This document shows positions 36,709 through 45,252 of a DNA stretch of 61,721 nucleotides, in pieces. A program made the translations under genes and the position numbers. The DNA comes from Bacteroides sp. GTDB lineage: Bacteria; Bacteroidota; Bacteroidia; Bacteroidales; Muribaculaceae. The notes under the pieces are model-generated. The model was not told where the DNA came from and did no database searches. It saw only the letters and a list, made by a program, of their open reading frames with translations. The first letter of the stretch is position 1. Every line of letters begins with the position of its first letter. The stretch spans positions 1 to 61,721 of the forward strand of contig JAAVDX010000036.1 of assembly GCA_014801585.1 (NCBI GenBank). Reading direction: 5' to 3'.

Positions 36709-36740
36709 TTTTCTCATATTAAAAAATAGTCGTATCTTTG
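36709..36740 (+). promoter_or_regulatory. Promoter of the TPR-LuxR regulator gene
   Basis: TATCTTTG (36733-36740) is a perfect -7 box, with TTTT 20 bases upstream. The start near 36746 is only about 5 bases before the first ATG (36752), so the transcript has almost no leader. Starts at the ATGs at 36758 or 36761 remain possible. Confidence 0.7.
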
Positions 36741-36751
36741 AATATTATAAT

Positions 36752-38425
36752 ATGAAAATGATGAGACAAACATTATATGTGATATTAGCGGTCATAGCAT
36801 TAAGCATCGCGTCTTGCTCGGATTTAGCGGATCGGTTTGATAAAGAGATCAATGAAGCTGAAAAAATCATGCAGGACAATCCCGACAGTGCAATGACGAT
36901 GTTAGACCGGATTGACCCTTCATACCTAAAAGCTGACTCGCTACGGGCTAAGTATTATTATCTGCTCGCTTTTGGACACATGAAGCAGAATCGCTCAATG
37001 ATTGGTGACTCTCTGATTGTTTTCGCTCACAAATATTATAATGGAAAAGATGTTGTCAAAGATGTACGTTCAGGCACCGCTTACGCATGGTATAAATTTT
37101 GGGTGGGAGATACTCCGGGAGCAATCGCTATGCTTGACTCTATTGTAAGCCTTTCGAATGTGCCTGATTCATTGGTCGCACCAACGCTCCGCATTCGAGT
37201 GCTTCTCGGAGTATCGGAGTATCAAGGTGAAACTTTGATTCCGTTTGCGAAAAGACTTGTGGCTATTGAATCCGATACCCTCCGACAAATAGAAGCCAAA
37301 TATATGCTTTTGAGTGCATACGAAAATACTGAAAAGCTTGACTCTGCATTGTTGCTCTCCGAAGAACTGATTGATTATGCCCGTTCTCACAAGTGGGGTG
37401 ATAAACAGTTTATGTTTGAATTGGAGCAAGCTCAGATTTTAGGTGAGATGGGGCGTACTGATGAGAGCAATAGAGTTGTGGAGGGTATTTTCCGGAACTC
37501 TTCGCCGGATAATGGAGCTGCCGATTACCTCCATCTTCAGCTCGCTTTGAATGCACTTAACTCCGGCAATTTAAGCCTCGCCACTAAAGAACTTGCTATT
37601 GCCGACAGTTTCGCTGTTGAATTCCGTAAAGAAGATGACACCTACTATCGAAGTTACAGTAATCTTCTCCGTACAATGATTGACTTTAAGCAGAATGGCA
37701 AGATGAAACTCGGGCATGTCAACGGTTTTAATAATCGTCAGCAGGAGCGTTACAACCGGGCTAAAGCCTCACAGTGGGAGAGTGAGCGCAGTGCGTTGCA
37801 ACAGCAGAGCCGTGCTTTGGCTCTCAAAACTGAGAGTCAGCACAAGACAGTCGTTATTCTTGTTATTGCCCTGTTTGCTCTTATTATTGTTGTGTCCGCA
37901 GTCTGGATTATCCGTCAACGAAGATTACGTGAACGAGAAAATGAAGAGCGTGCCGAAGCATTGCAGAAGATGGTGGATGAGTTAAAATCTGCTCCGGATC
38001 CGAAGCCTACTGAAGGCCATACGCCGGAAGCTTTGCGCCGCGCCATGCTTCAGCAACTCGGCATAATAAAAATGGTAGCCGAAACTCCTACTGAGCAAAA
38101 CCGCGAAATGCTTCGAAAAATCTCCTCTATTGAAAGTGATACTCAGGGAGAGCTTGTCAATTGGGATAATGTGTATGAGGTTATCAACACCCTATATTCC
38201 GGATTTTATGACAGGCTCCGGTCTGACTATGGCGAACTGTTATCTCCTAAGGAGACTCAAATAATCGTGCTGATGGTTGCCGGTTTCTCCACTAAGGAAA
38301 TCAGTGTCATTACCGGTCAGACTACATCTACAATCTATGTGCGTAAATCATCCATTCGTAAGAAACTCGGAGTCCCGGAAAAGGAAGATATAGTAGCATT
38401 TTTGCGTGAGAAGACTCCCCATTAA
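36752..38425 (+). CDS. Membrane-anchored TPR protein with LuxR-type DNA-binding domain
   Basis: 557 residues. An N-terminal lipoprotein-like segment (IALSIASCSDLA) or signal anchor leads a periplasmic TPR region (about 30-340). One membrane helix (about 366-388, VVILVIALFALIIVVSAVWII) is followed by a charged coiled-coil (RQRRLRERENEERAEALQ) and a C-terminal LuxR/GerE helix-turn-helix (LSPKETQIIVLMVAGFSTKE and on). The layout is that of Bacteroidetes one-component regulators: TPRs outside read a signal and the cytoplasmic HTH acts on DNA. The repeats at 38421-38534 and the operon downstream are its obvious target. Confidence 0.85.
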   Translation: MKMMRQTLYVILAVIALSIASCSDLADRFDKEINEAEKIMQDNPDSAMTMLDRIDPSYLKADSLRAKYYYLLAFGHMKQNRSMIGDSLIVFAHKYYNGKDVVKDVRSGTAYAWYKFWVGDTPGAIAMLDSIVSLSNVPDSLVAPTLRIRVLLGVSEYQGETLIPFAKRLVAIESDTLRQIEAKYMLLSAYENTEKLDSALLLSEELIDYARSHKWGDKQFMFELEQAQILGEMGRTDESNRVVEGIFRNSSPDNGAADYLHLQLALNALNSGNLSLATKELAIADSFAVEFRKEDDTYYRSYSNLLRTMIDFKQNGKMKLGHVNGFNNRQQERYNRAKASQWESERSALQQQSRALALKTESQHKTVVILVIALFALIIVVSAVWIIRQRRLRERENEERAEALQKMVDELKSAPDPKPTEGHTPEALRRAMLQQLGIIKMVAETPTEQNREMLRKISSIESDTQGELVNWDNVYEVINTLYSGFYDRLRSDYGELLSPKETQIIVLMVAGFSTKEISVITGQTTSTIYVRKSSIRKKLGVPEKEDIVAFLREKTPH

Positions 38426-38534
38426 GACCGATTAAGACCGGAGCTCCGGATATTAAGACTTTTAAAGAATGCAATCACTGAAGATCAGTTGGTTGCATTT
38501 CTTGTATTAAGACTTTTTTATTTGGCATTAAGAA
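38421..38534 (+). repeat. ATTAAGAC direct repeats, candidate regulator sites
   Basis: Exact ATTAAGAC occurs at 38421, 38431, 38452 and 38506, and ATTAAGAA at 38527. Start-to-start distances are 10, 21, 54 and 21 bp, close to whole helical turns. CCGGAGCTCCGG, a perfect palindrome, lies between the second and third (38438-38449), and a hairpin pairs AATGCAA with TTGCATT near 38468-38499. The first repeat overlaps the stop codon of the LuxR-type gene. The last two flank the -33 element of the promoter at 38521. Confidence 0.75.
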
Positions 38535-38553
38535 GCTTTCAGCCGTAATTTTG
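38521..38553 (+). promoter_or_regulatory. Promoter of the lipoprotein/OMP operon
   Basis: TTTG (38521-38524), 21 bases, TAATTTTG (38546-38553). The start would be near 38560, 22 bases before the ATG at 38582. One ATTAAGAC-like word lies between the boxes and one exact copy directly upstream, which fits activation (or occlusion) by the adjacent LuxR-type protein. Confidence 0.75.
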
Positions 38554-38581
38554 CAACACGAAATTTTAAAAATACACGCAA

Positions 38582-39010
38582 ATGAAAAAGAAAATCTTAA
38601 TGCTCGCCATTGCTGTTATAACGTCTCAAGCCGTATTGACATCATGTGGCTCGAATTTAGGACAGGGCGATAAACGCGACCGCAATATCTGCATAGCGAC
38701 TCTAACTTATCTTGACTCAATCCCTGATGTCGAATACATAGGTCTGGCAGATACGCACGACCTTGAAGATGGCAAATTCCAAGCCGTAGTCATCTTTAAT
38801 GTAACTGAGTCTTCGGGAAACCAAACGGAGCATAATGCTCGTGTTACAACTAACAGTGACGGCTCCGAAATCCTATCATGGGAAGACCTCGACAGCAACG
38901 TTCTCAGTGACACCAAACAGAAAATAACTAATAAGATGGAGGAAAAAGGTATTAACCTTGATGGAAGCCTTATCGACGCATTAATCGAAATCAAAAAACA
39001 AACACGATGA
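38582..39010 (+). CDS. Small lipoprotein, first gene of the LuxR-linked operon
   Basis: 142 residues. The signal peptide ends in the lipobox VLTSC (Cys about 22), so it is a lipoprotein. The mature part (YLDSIPDVEYIGLADTHDLE, then FQAVVIFNVTESSG) is a small alpha/beta domain I do not recognise. Its last codons overlap the start of the OMP gene in ATGA, which suggests coupled translation. It may be a partner of the outer-membrane protein or the signal-sensing component. Confidence 0.78.
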   Translation: MKKKILMLAIAVITSQAVLTSCGSNLGQGDKRDRNICIATLTYLDSIPDVEYIGLADTHDLEDGKFQAVVIFNVTESSGNQTEHNARVTTNSDGSEILSWEDLDSNVLSDTKQKITNKMEEKGINLDGSLIDALIEIKKQTR

Positions 39011-41316
39011 AAAATACAATTCTCTTTCTGACTGCATTCTTAGCAGTCATTCCGGCTTTTAGCCGTGACGTAAAAGGTCGCATTCTTGACGAAAACAATG
39101 CACCGCTTGACTTTGTAAATGTGGTTCTATACTGCGACTCAACATTCGTTGCCGGAGGTATATCTGATTCTGATGGATTCTTCTCTGTTCCAACGGATTC
39201 AGACTGCAATCTGACGGCTAAAGTGTCATTCGTAGGCTATGAGACTATCACTACACTTGTTCCCCATACGGGCGAGATGGGTGATATAATCCTAAATCCT
39301 TCTGCAGTGGAACTTGGTGAGGTTATTGTAAAAGCTACTCGCCCGACTACTACAATGAAAGGCAACGCATTAGTGACTAATGTTGAGGGCAGCTCACTCG
39401 CAATCGCCGGTACAGCCAATGATGTCCTTGTGCGGGTGCCGATGGTTGTTGACAATGGCGGCTCTATTGAAGTATTTGGTAAGGGTTCTCCTGCCATATA
39501 TATCAATGGTCGCAAAGTCAATGACCTTCAGGAACTCTCACAACTTAATTCCGGTGATATCAAAAACGTAGAAGTGATAACCAATCCCGGAGCTTCTTAT
39601 GCGGCCGACGTGAAATCTGTAATACGAATCCGCACGAAACCCCCAAAAGGAGATGGCTTCAGCGCCACTCTACGTACTGATAATGGTTTCCGGCATTACT
39701 TCCGTACGGGCAATTCTATTGATCTCAAATATCGCACTGGTGGACTTGAAATCTTTGCCAACTACGGATGGTGGAATGGTAATACCCGTTTTGACCGTCT
39801 GAATGACATGAATACTACTACCTCCCAAGCAACTTATCGCCAATTTGTAAGTACCATCGGCAAAGAATCGTATAATGATATGACGGGTAAACTCGGTTTT
39901 TCATATACGATCAATGACCGCCACAGTATTGGTGCTTACTATCAAAACAGTTGGAATAGACACCACACCGACGGTACAATCCCAAGTGAAATATGGCACG
40001 ACGGCATATTACTTGACCTCTATAACTCGGATGTACACAATCAGTCTACCGCTGTTCCTCGTCACTATGCAAATATCTACTATAATGGAATCGTTGGCAA
40101 GCTCAACATTGATTTTAACGCGGATTATATATGGTACAAGAGCCGTGAACTGACATTCAACAATGAACTCAGCGAAATGGGTAATGACCGAGAGGTAAAC
40201 ACTTCATCAACCAACCGCAACCGAATGTTTGCCGAAAAACTGGTGATGACTTATCCCTTATGGAAAGGTCAGATTGAAATCGGTGAGGAATACTCCAATA
40301 CCCGAACCACCAACCTTTTCTCAGCCAATATACCTGAAACTCCTGATGCCGACAATCGTGTGGACGAGAATAATATTGCTGTCTTTGCAGAATTAGGGCA
40401 ACAATTCGGACGCCTCATGATAGGCGTTGGTCTGCGTTATGAGAATGTTAAGTTCAACTATTATGAAATGGGACTGCTTCAAGACGGACAGAGTAAAACC
40501 TACAATAATATTTTCCCGTCACTCAACATCGCCACGCAAGTAGGGAAAGTCAGAATGGGACTGAACTATACCGGCAAGACAATTCGCCCCGGATATGATC
40601 AACTTGACGGTGCAATTAGCTACATAAATCGTCTGACATACGAGACCGGTAATCCATATCTGAAACCGACAAAGTTACAGACTGTCGAATATATGGCACA
40701 ATGGCAACGCTTCTTTGCTCAACTGTCTTACACCTACTTTAAAGATGGCGTGTATCATATCACCGAACCTTATGGGCCTGATGGTGAAGCTACCATCATC
40801 CGCACAGCGAATCTCGACCATCGCCATTATCTCCAGGCCTTCGTTGGAGGCAATTTCCAGCTGGGCGTGTGGCAACCCAAAGTGAATGTCGGAATGATGA
40901 AACAATGGCTTTCCCTACCCGTAAATGGTCAGAACATCAACATGAACACTCCTATCTTCATGTTCCAGTGGCAGAACTCGGTGCATCTTCCTTTTGATAT
41001 CTGGCTCAACGTTGATTCGCAACTGATGACACGAGGTTGGGATAGCAATACACGTCTGACGAATACGCCGTGGTATGTCAATGTAAAGATCTACAAAGGA
41101 TTCCTTAACGACGCCTTAAGTCTTACAGTTGAGGCAAAGGATCTGTTTGACTCTGCAAAAAACAATTTCTATCTCTGCAGCGACGCCGTGCAGATTCAGC
41201 AGAAAGATTACTCTCCCGGCCGTTCTGTAATGCTGACCATTCAGTACCGTTTCAATACGACACGCGACCGGTACCGCGGTACGGGTGCAGGAAACAATGA
41301 AAAATCACGTTTCTAA
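39007..41316 (+). CDS. TonB-dependent-receptor-like outer membrane beta-barrel protein
   Basis: 769 residues. A signal peptide is followed by a carboxypeptidase-regulatory-like domain (GRILDENNAPLDFVNVVLYC), a plug domain (GSPAIYINGRKVNDLQELSQ and IKNVEVITNPGASYAADVKS), and a large beta-barrel (OMP_b-brl_3 type) ending SVMLTIQYRF plus a short tail. I see no SusD-like partner and no TonB box, so import of a glycan is not implied. The ATG overlaps the stop of the lipoprotein gene. Such barrels act in transport or signalling with an envelope partner. Confidence 0.85.
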   Translation: MKNTILFLTAFLAVIPAFSRDVKGRILDENNAPLDFVNVVLYCDSTFVAGGISDSDGFFSVPTDSDCNLTAKVSFVGYETITTLVPHTGEMGDIILNPSAVELGEVIVKATRPTTTMKGNALVTNVEGSSLAIAGTANDVLVRVPMVVDNGGSIEVFGKGSPAIYINGRKVNDLQELSQLNSGDIKNVEVITNPGASYAADVKSVIRIRTKPPKGDGFSATLRTDNGFRHYFRTGNSIDLKYRTGGLEIFANYGWWNGNTRFDRLNDMNTTTSQATYRQFVSTIGKESYNDMTGKLGFSYTINDRHSIGAYYQNSWNRHHTDGTIPSEIWHDGILLDLYNSDVHNQSTAVPRHYANIYYNGIVGKLNIDFNADYIWYKSRELTFNNELSEMGNDREVNTSSTNRNRMFAEKLVMTYPLWKGQIEIGEEYSNTRTTNLFSANIPETPDADNRVDENNIAVFAELGQQFGRLMIGVGLRYENVKFNYYEMGLLQDGQSKTYNNIFPSLNIATQVGKVRMGLNYTGKTIRPGYDQLDGAISYINRLTYETGNPYLKPTKLQTVEYMAQWQRFFAQLSYTYFKDGVYHITEPYGPDGEATIIRTANLDHRHYLQAFVGGNFQLGVWQPKVNVGMMKQWLSLPVNGQNINMNTPIFMFQWQNSVHLPFDIWLNVDSQLMTRGWDSNTRLTNTPWYVNVKIYKGFLNDALSLTVEAKDLFDSAKNNFYLCSDAVQIQQKDYSPGRSVMLTIQYRFNTTRDRYRGTGAGNNEKSRF

Positions 41317-41328
41317 TATCTTATTTAT

Positions 41329-41655
41329 ATGAAATATCTTATAATCATATTCTTAAGCTTAGTATTTAGTCTGGCTGTCAATGCTAAGCCTCATTGTCAG
41401 GGTTTCAATAACTACAATGACAAAGTGACTATCATCTTTACTGATAAGGCATCAGATGACATGTATGTTTTATCCGATATAAGGCTCATACCTACATGGA
41501 AAGGGAAGAAATACACTCCCCATTCAGTCAACGTCACTGTAAATAATGGAGTAGCAACGGTGACCTTAACATTTGATCATCTGACTCAATTTTCCAATCC
41601 AAAAGTGGAGTTGAAAGTCAATGGAAAGAAATCCTCGTTCAAGGTTTGTCAATAA
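41329..41655 (+). CDS. Small secreted protein of the LuxR-linked operon
   Basis: 108 residues. A signal peptide (MKYLIIIFLSLVFSLAVNAK) precedes a beta-rich domain of about 85 residues with two cysteines, one near each end of the mature part (KPHCQG and FKVCQ), a likely disulfide that ties the termini. It starts 13 bases after the OMP stop. I do not recognise the family. It could be the ligand or a substrate-binding accessory of the OMP. A strong terminator follows at once. Confidence 0.68.
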   Translation: MKYLIIIFLSLVFSLAVNAKPHCQGFNNYNDKVTIIFTDKASDDMYVLSDIRLIPTWKGKKYTPHSVNVTVNNGVATVTLTFDHLTQFSNPKVELKVNGKKSSFKVCQ

Positions 41656-41656
41656 T

Positions 41657-41709
41657 AATTAATAATGTCCCCATCAACATATTTTTCGTTGATGGGGACA
41701 TTATTAATT
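41657..41709. terminator. 22-bp bidirectional terminator hairpin
   Basis: Perfect 22-bp arms (41657-41678 with 41688-41709, core GTCCCCATCAAC) enclose the loop ATATTTTTC. It lies between the convergent small secreted protein and MGMT-domain genes and overlaps the stop codon of the latter at 41708. It also marks the right edge of the integrase-LuxR segment. Confidence 0.85.
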
Positions 41710-42046
41710 ATTTATTACGCATTTCCCGACTTATAAGAGCACGCTTTAAGCTCTCCCCATAGCGGTAGCCCCCTACCGTTTTGGGGAAATCGGCAGGAAC
41801 CACTCGGTGACATGGAACTGTTACGATCCAAGGATTCATATGTAGCGCACTACCTACGGCTCTTGAAGCTCCCGGTTGACCGATTCTGCGGGCCAACTCT
41901 CCGTAACTGATTGTCGTCCCATAAGGAATATCCAGCGTAGCAAGAAGGACTCTTCTTCTGAAGTCAGTTATGCCCAGTCTCATGCATGCGGCCGGGCATA
42001 ACAAAATCTTTTTGATCTGAAATATACTTTTCGAATGTTGAAGCAT
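41708..42046 (-). CDS. Minimal MGMT-type DNA-alkyl-cysteine transferase
   Basis: 112 residues, about the C-terminal half of O6-methylguanine-DNA methyltransferase. The active site PCHRVV (with the acceptor Cys) and the HTH part (TTISYGELARRIGQPGASRA) are intact. The N-terminal domain of full-length Ogt is absent. The frame opens with MLQHSKSIFQIKKILLC before the conserved part; a second ATG is closer to it. The stop sits inside the terminator stem. It may be a true single-domain alkyltransferase or a truncated gene. The gene is 20 bases past rpe on the same strand. Confidence 0.82.
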   Translation of the reverse strand: MLQHSKSIFQIKKILLCPAACMRLGITDFRRRVLLATLDIPYGTTISYGELARRIGQPGASRAVGSALHMNPWIVTVPCHRVVPADFPKTVGGYRYGESLKRALISREMRNK

Positions 42047-42066
42047 TTCTTGTGGGGTAGTGGAAC

Positions 42067-42711
42067 TTAGAGCACCTTCAGCGAATGGATTGCAGCATTC
42101 GGATCTTTTGCTCCGAATACATAACTGCCGGCCACCAAGATATCTGCACCCGCTTCTGCAAGCAAAGCTCCGGTCTCGGCATTGACTCCCCCATCTACGT
42201 TGATTAGAGCCTTCGACCCGGTCTCATCGATCAGTCGGCGAAGACGTCTCACCTTTTCAACGGCATGAGGAATAAAGGGCTGACCTCCGAAGCCGGGATT
42301 TACCGACATCAGAAGTACCTGATCAAGATCCTGAATAATATCCTCAAGCGTGTTGATTGGAGTAGCCGGACAGAGAGATACACCTGCTTTCATTCCGGCG
42401 GCATGAATCGCCTGAACTGTGCGATGTATATGAGTACACGCTTCCTGATGAAACACCATGTATTCCGCTCCCAAATCGGCCACCTGTGATATCCAGTTCT
42501 GAGGTTCGACAATCATAAGATGCACGTCAAGAGGTTTGGTACATACCTTGCTCACAGCCTTCATGACCGGAAAGCCAAAACTGATATTCGGAACGAACAC
42601 ACCATCCATCACATCAAGATGGAGCAAATCACATTCCGATGAATTGATCATCTCCAGATCAGGAGTAAGATTGGCGAAGTCAGCGGAGAGAAGCGACGGG
42701 GAAACTTTCAT
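42067..42711 (-). CDS. rpe: Ribulose-phosphate 3-epimerase
   Basis: 214 residues, a complete TIM barrel. Rpe interconverts ribulose-5-phosphate and xylulose-5-phosphate in the pentose phosphate pathway. Conserved elements are SLLSADFANL, the metal-binding region LHLDVMDGVFVPN, HLMIVEP, VNPGFGGQPF and NVDGGVNAET. It is followed on the same strand by the MGMT-domain gene. Confidence 0.95.
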   Translation of the reverse strand: MKVSPSLLSADFANLTPDLEMINSSECDLLHLDVMDGVFVPNISFGFPVMKAVSKVCTKPLDVHLMIVEPQNWISQVADLGAEYMVFHQEACTHIHRTVQAIHAAGMKAGVSLCPATPINTLEDIIQDLDQVLLMSVNPGFGGQPFIPHAVEKVRRLRRLIDETGSKALINVDGGVNAETGALLAEAGADILVAGSYVFGAKDPNAAIHSLKVL

Positions 42712-42767
42712 TGATTGTATTAATATTAGGGTAAGTTGTTTAAGATTGCCTGATTTAATTCTTATAA

Positions 42768-43433
42768 CTACTTCTTATGCGGTCGGAATGCATTCCAGAG
42801 GATGTAAGCTAAGCAGAGGATTGCAAGAGCGTAGCCACCCCATGTGAGATAGCGATTATATTCCTCTACCTTATCAAAGAGCATTGAGGGTTCGACAGTC
42901 TTGGAGAGCCAATAGCCCAATCCGGCCAATACCGCATTCCATACCATTGCTCCGAGAGTAGTGAAAATAGCAAATTTCGCCACATTCATTCTTGATATGC
43001 CTGCCGGAATAGAGATCAGCTGACGGATAGCCGGGATAAGACGTCCGACGAAAGTGGAGACTGCTCCGTGGCGATCAAAATAAGACTCTGCCTTGTCAAC
43101 TTTTGCACGGTCGATAAGGCACGCATGACCAAAGCGGGAATCTGCAAACCGATATACTACCGGCCGTCCGATCCACAAAGCAAGATAATAATTAATAAAA
43201 GCTCCGGTCAGCGCCCCAAGAGTTGCCACGGCGGTCACTCCGAAGATATTCATGTCAGATCCGGCTCCCGCATTCGAACATGCCAGATATGCAGCCGGCG
43301 GCACAATAACCTCCGAAGGGAAAGGGATAAACGAACTCTCAATCACCATGAATATAAATACAAACCAGTAGTTTGCGTGGTCTACAAACCAGCTGAAGAA
43401 CTGGGCGGCATCAAACAATGCTAAAAGGGTCAT
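42768..43433 (-). CDS. DedA-family membrane protein
   Basis: 221 residues with several membrane helices and the DedA/SNARE-associated core: the re-entrant motif with ESSFIPFPSEVI and the conserved RLIPAIRQLISIPAGISRM. Members move or flip lipids such as undecaprenyl phosphate across the inner membrane. The last residues (AFRPHKK) are basic. It is convergent with nothing and upstream of rpe by 56 bases. Confidence 0.88.
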   Translation of the reverse strand: MTLLALFDAAQFFSWFVDHANYWFVFIFMVIESSFIPFPSEVIVPPAAYLACSNAGAGSDMNIFGVTAVATLGALTGAFINYYLALWIGRPVVYRFADSRFGHACLIDRAKVDKAESYFDRHGAVSTFVGRLIPAIRQLISIPAGISRMNVAKFAIFTTLGAMVWNAVLAGLGYWLSKTVEPSMLFDKVEEYNRYLTWGGYALAILCLAYILWNAFRPHKK

Positions 43434-43499
43434 CTATTAAAAATTGTAAGTTCTTTCTAATGTTTAAGGTAATATCGAAGTGGGGTAAGCATTCTACCT

Positions 43500-44144
43500 T
43501 CAATTCAATGGTGTATGCACATCTACTCCGAAGACGTCATGGATCATTCTGCCATAAATTTCAGCCTTCTTATCGAGTTTCAGCGGATAGGCTCTCGAAG
43601 AAGATGGCATGCGCCAATGCTGGAATTTACGTTGCCGTCCCATTGAATCCGTAATTTCACATTCTACATATTCTCCCATCTTAGGTATCTCACTACCTGT
43701 CATTTCCGCTATCACACCGGCGGCTTTTTCGCCAGTAGTGGCTACTGCTACACAATCAGGAATCTCCGAAAGAAGAGCCGGAAGATCAATCTGCTTGCGT
43801 ATATCAAGAAATTTATCAGCTGCATTTCCGGCAGTCCTGACAATTTCTCGTCCCGTATCGCTCAGAGCCACCCCCAGAGCGCTCAAACGCTCTTTAAGTA
43901 GATTAAGACGGAAAGTTTTGGCGGCGACATCTACAAAATAATCCTTATCTCCCTCAAGAATAAGGCCGAAGATGCGCCACATATCATTTATATAATTGGG
44001 ATAATAGAAATTCATACTCCAGCGATGACGCTGCGGAGGAAAGGTGCCACACATGAGCATTTTAGAGCCCGGCGGAAGATACGGTCGCAACGGATGAGAT
44101 TCCGTGGTGTCTTTATGAAGGGAGTTTTCAGCCTCTGTATTCAT
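43500..44144 (-). CDS. Uracil-DNA-glycosylase-like protein
   Basis: 214 residues of the uracil-DNA glycosylase superfamily as seen in Bacteroidetes. Motif 1 region is MLMCGTFPPQRHRWSMNFYY, and the C-terminal motif is HWRMPSSSRAYPLKLDKKA, where family 4/MUG-like enzymes have their second substrate loop. Which damaged base it removes is not clear from sequence. Divergent from dus with a shared 97-base intergenic stretch. Confidence 0.78.
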   Translation of the reverse strand: MNTEAENSLHKDTTESHPLRPYLPPGSKMLMCGTFPPQRHRWSMNFYYPNYINDMWRIFGLILEGDKDYFVDVAAKTFRLNLLKERLSALGVALSDTGREIVRTAGNAADKFLDIRKQIDLPALLSEIPDCVAVATTGEKAAGVIAEMTGSEIPKMGEYVECEITDSMGRQRKFQHWRMPSSSRAYPLKLDKKAEIYGRMIHDVFGVDVHTPLN

Positions 44145-44207
44145 AAGTTACATGTCATTTTATGAAGTCATTCCAACAACTTCCATGCAAATTTACGAAA
44201 TTTTTCG

Positions 44208-44237
44208 TTGATAATCGCTGATTTTTTATTATTTTTG
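44208..44237 (+). promoter_or_regulatory. Promoter of dus, directly at the start codon
   Basis: TTG (44208-44210), 19 bases, TATTTTTG (44230-44237) fit the Bacteroidetes consensus. The ATG is at 44242, 4 bases after the -7 box, so transcription should start at or just past the start codon. The mRNA would be leaderless, or a later start is used. Confidence 0.65.
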
Positions 44238-44241
44238 CTAC

Positions 44242-45177
44242 ATGAAATACTATTTTGCGCCCGTTCAGGGTCATACTGACGCTTCTTATCGCCACTTCCA
44301 TGCTCTCCATTACGGTCATAAAGCCGGCGGAGACAGCGAGATTATATACACCACTCCCTTCATTCGTCTTGAAAAGGGTGAGATTCGTAAAAAGGATCTT
44401 AAGGATGCCACTTCCGAACTTAATGAAGGAGTGTACACCATCCCCCAGATTATTTTCAAAAATCGTGAAGAACTCCTTACTCTCGTCAATCTTCTCAAGA
44501 ATCAGGGAGCCGGTCGGATCGACATAAATATGGGTTGCCCCTTCCCTCTCCAGACTTCACGTGGCCGTGGGGTGGCTACTATAGCCAACCCGGAATGTCG
44601 CGAAGCTGTAAAAGAGGTCGTTGAGACTAATCCTGAAATTATTTTCTCTCTCAAAATGCGACTCGGATTTGCCGAAGAGGAATATCTGCCGCTTATCGAG
44701 ACTCTCAATCAGATAAAGCTCGACCATCTTGCCGTCCATCCCCGCACAGCCAAAGATCAGTACACCGGTGATCTTCATGATGATGCTTTCCGCAATATTT
44801 ACGAACTCAGCAGCAATCCCCTTGTCTACAATGGTGAAATTCACAATCCGGCTGATGCTGCGGCAATAATGGAACGCTATCCTGACCTTGCCGGCATAAT
44901 GATCGGACGGGGTGCGCTTGGCCGACCCTCCCTCTTTGCCGAGATAATCTCCGGTGAAGAATGGGATGAAAATCGTCGGCGTAAAGAAATGCTCGCTTTT
45001 CATCGAGAACTCTTTCGCCATTATAGCGATACCCTCATTGGTGGCGACCATCAAGTCCTCTCCAAGATTCATCCCTTCTGGGAATACTCCGAAACTGAGA
45101 TCGGACGTAAAGCCTGGAAAGCCATCAAAAAAGCTTCCAACATATCCAAATATCAGACTGCTCTCGCGCTTATCTGA
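44242..45177 (+). CDS. dus: tRNA-dihydrouridine synthase family protein
   Basis: 311 residues. The FMN barrel of Dus enzymes is visible from the start (MKYYFAPVQGHTDASYRHF) through DINMGCPFPLQ, LKMRLGF, the HPRTAKDQYTGDL loop and GIMIGRGALGRP. In the family this reduces uridines in tRNA to dihydrouridine. In place of the Cys-Asn-x-Lys usual pattern it has GCPFPLQTSRGRG after the conserved Cys, so the catalytic acid could not be confirmed by eye. The start MKYYFAPVQG matches the family. Confidence 0.87.
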   Translation: MKYYFAPVQGHTDASYRHFHALHYGHKAGGDSEIIYTTPFIRLEKGEIRKKDLKDATSELNEGVYTIPQIIFKNREELLTLVNLLKNQGAGRIDINMGCPFPLQTSRGRGVATIANPECREAVKEVVETNPEIIFSLKMRLGFAEEEYLPLIETLNQIKLDHLAVHPRTAKDQYTGDLHDDAFRNIYELSSNPLVYNGEIHNPADAAAIMERYPDLAGIMIGRGALGRPSLFAEIISGEEWDENRRRKEMLAFHRELFRHYSDTLIGGDHQVLSKIHPFWEYSETEIGRKAWKAIKKASNISKYQTALALI

Positions 45178-45252
45178 TCCAAGATAACACTTTTTACCAT
45201 ATATTATGATTGATTGGCAGAAACGGGCTTGCCGTTAGCCGTTATCAATAGT

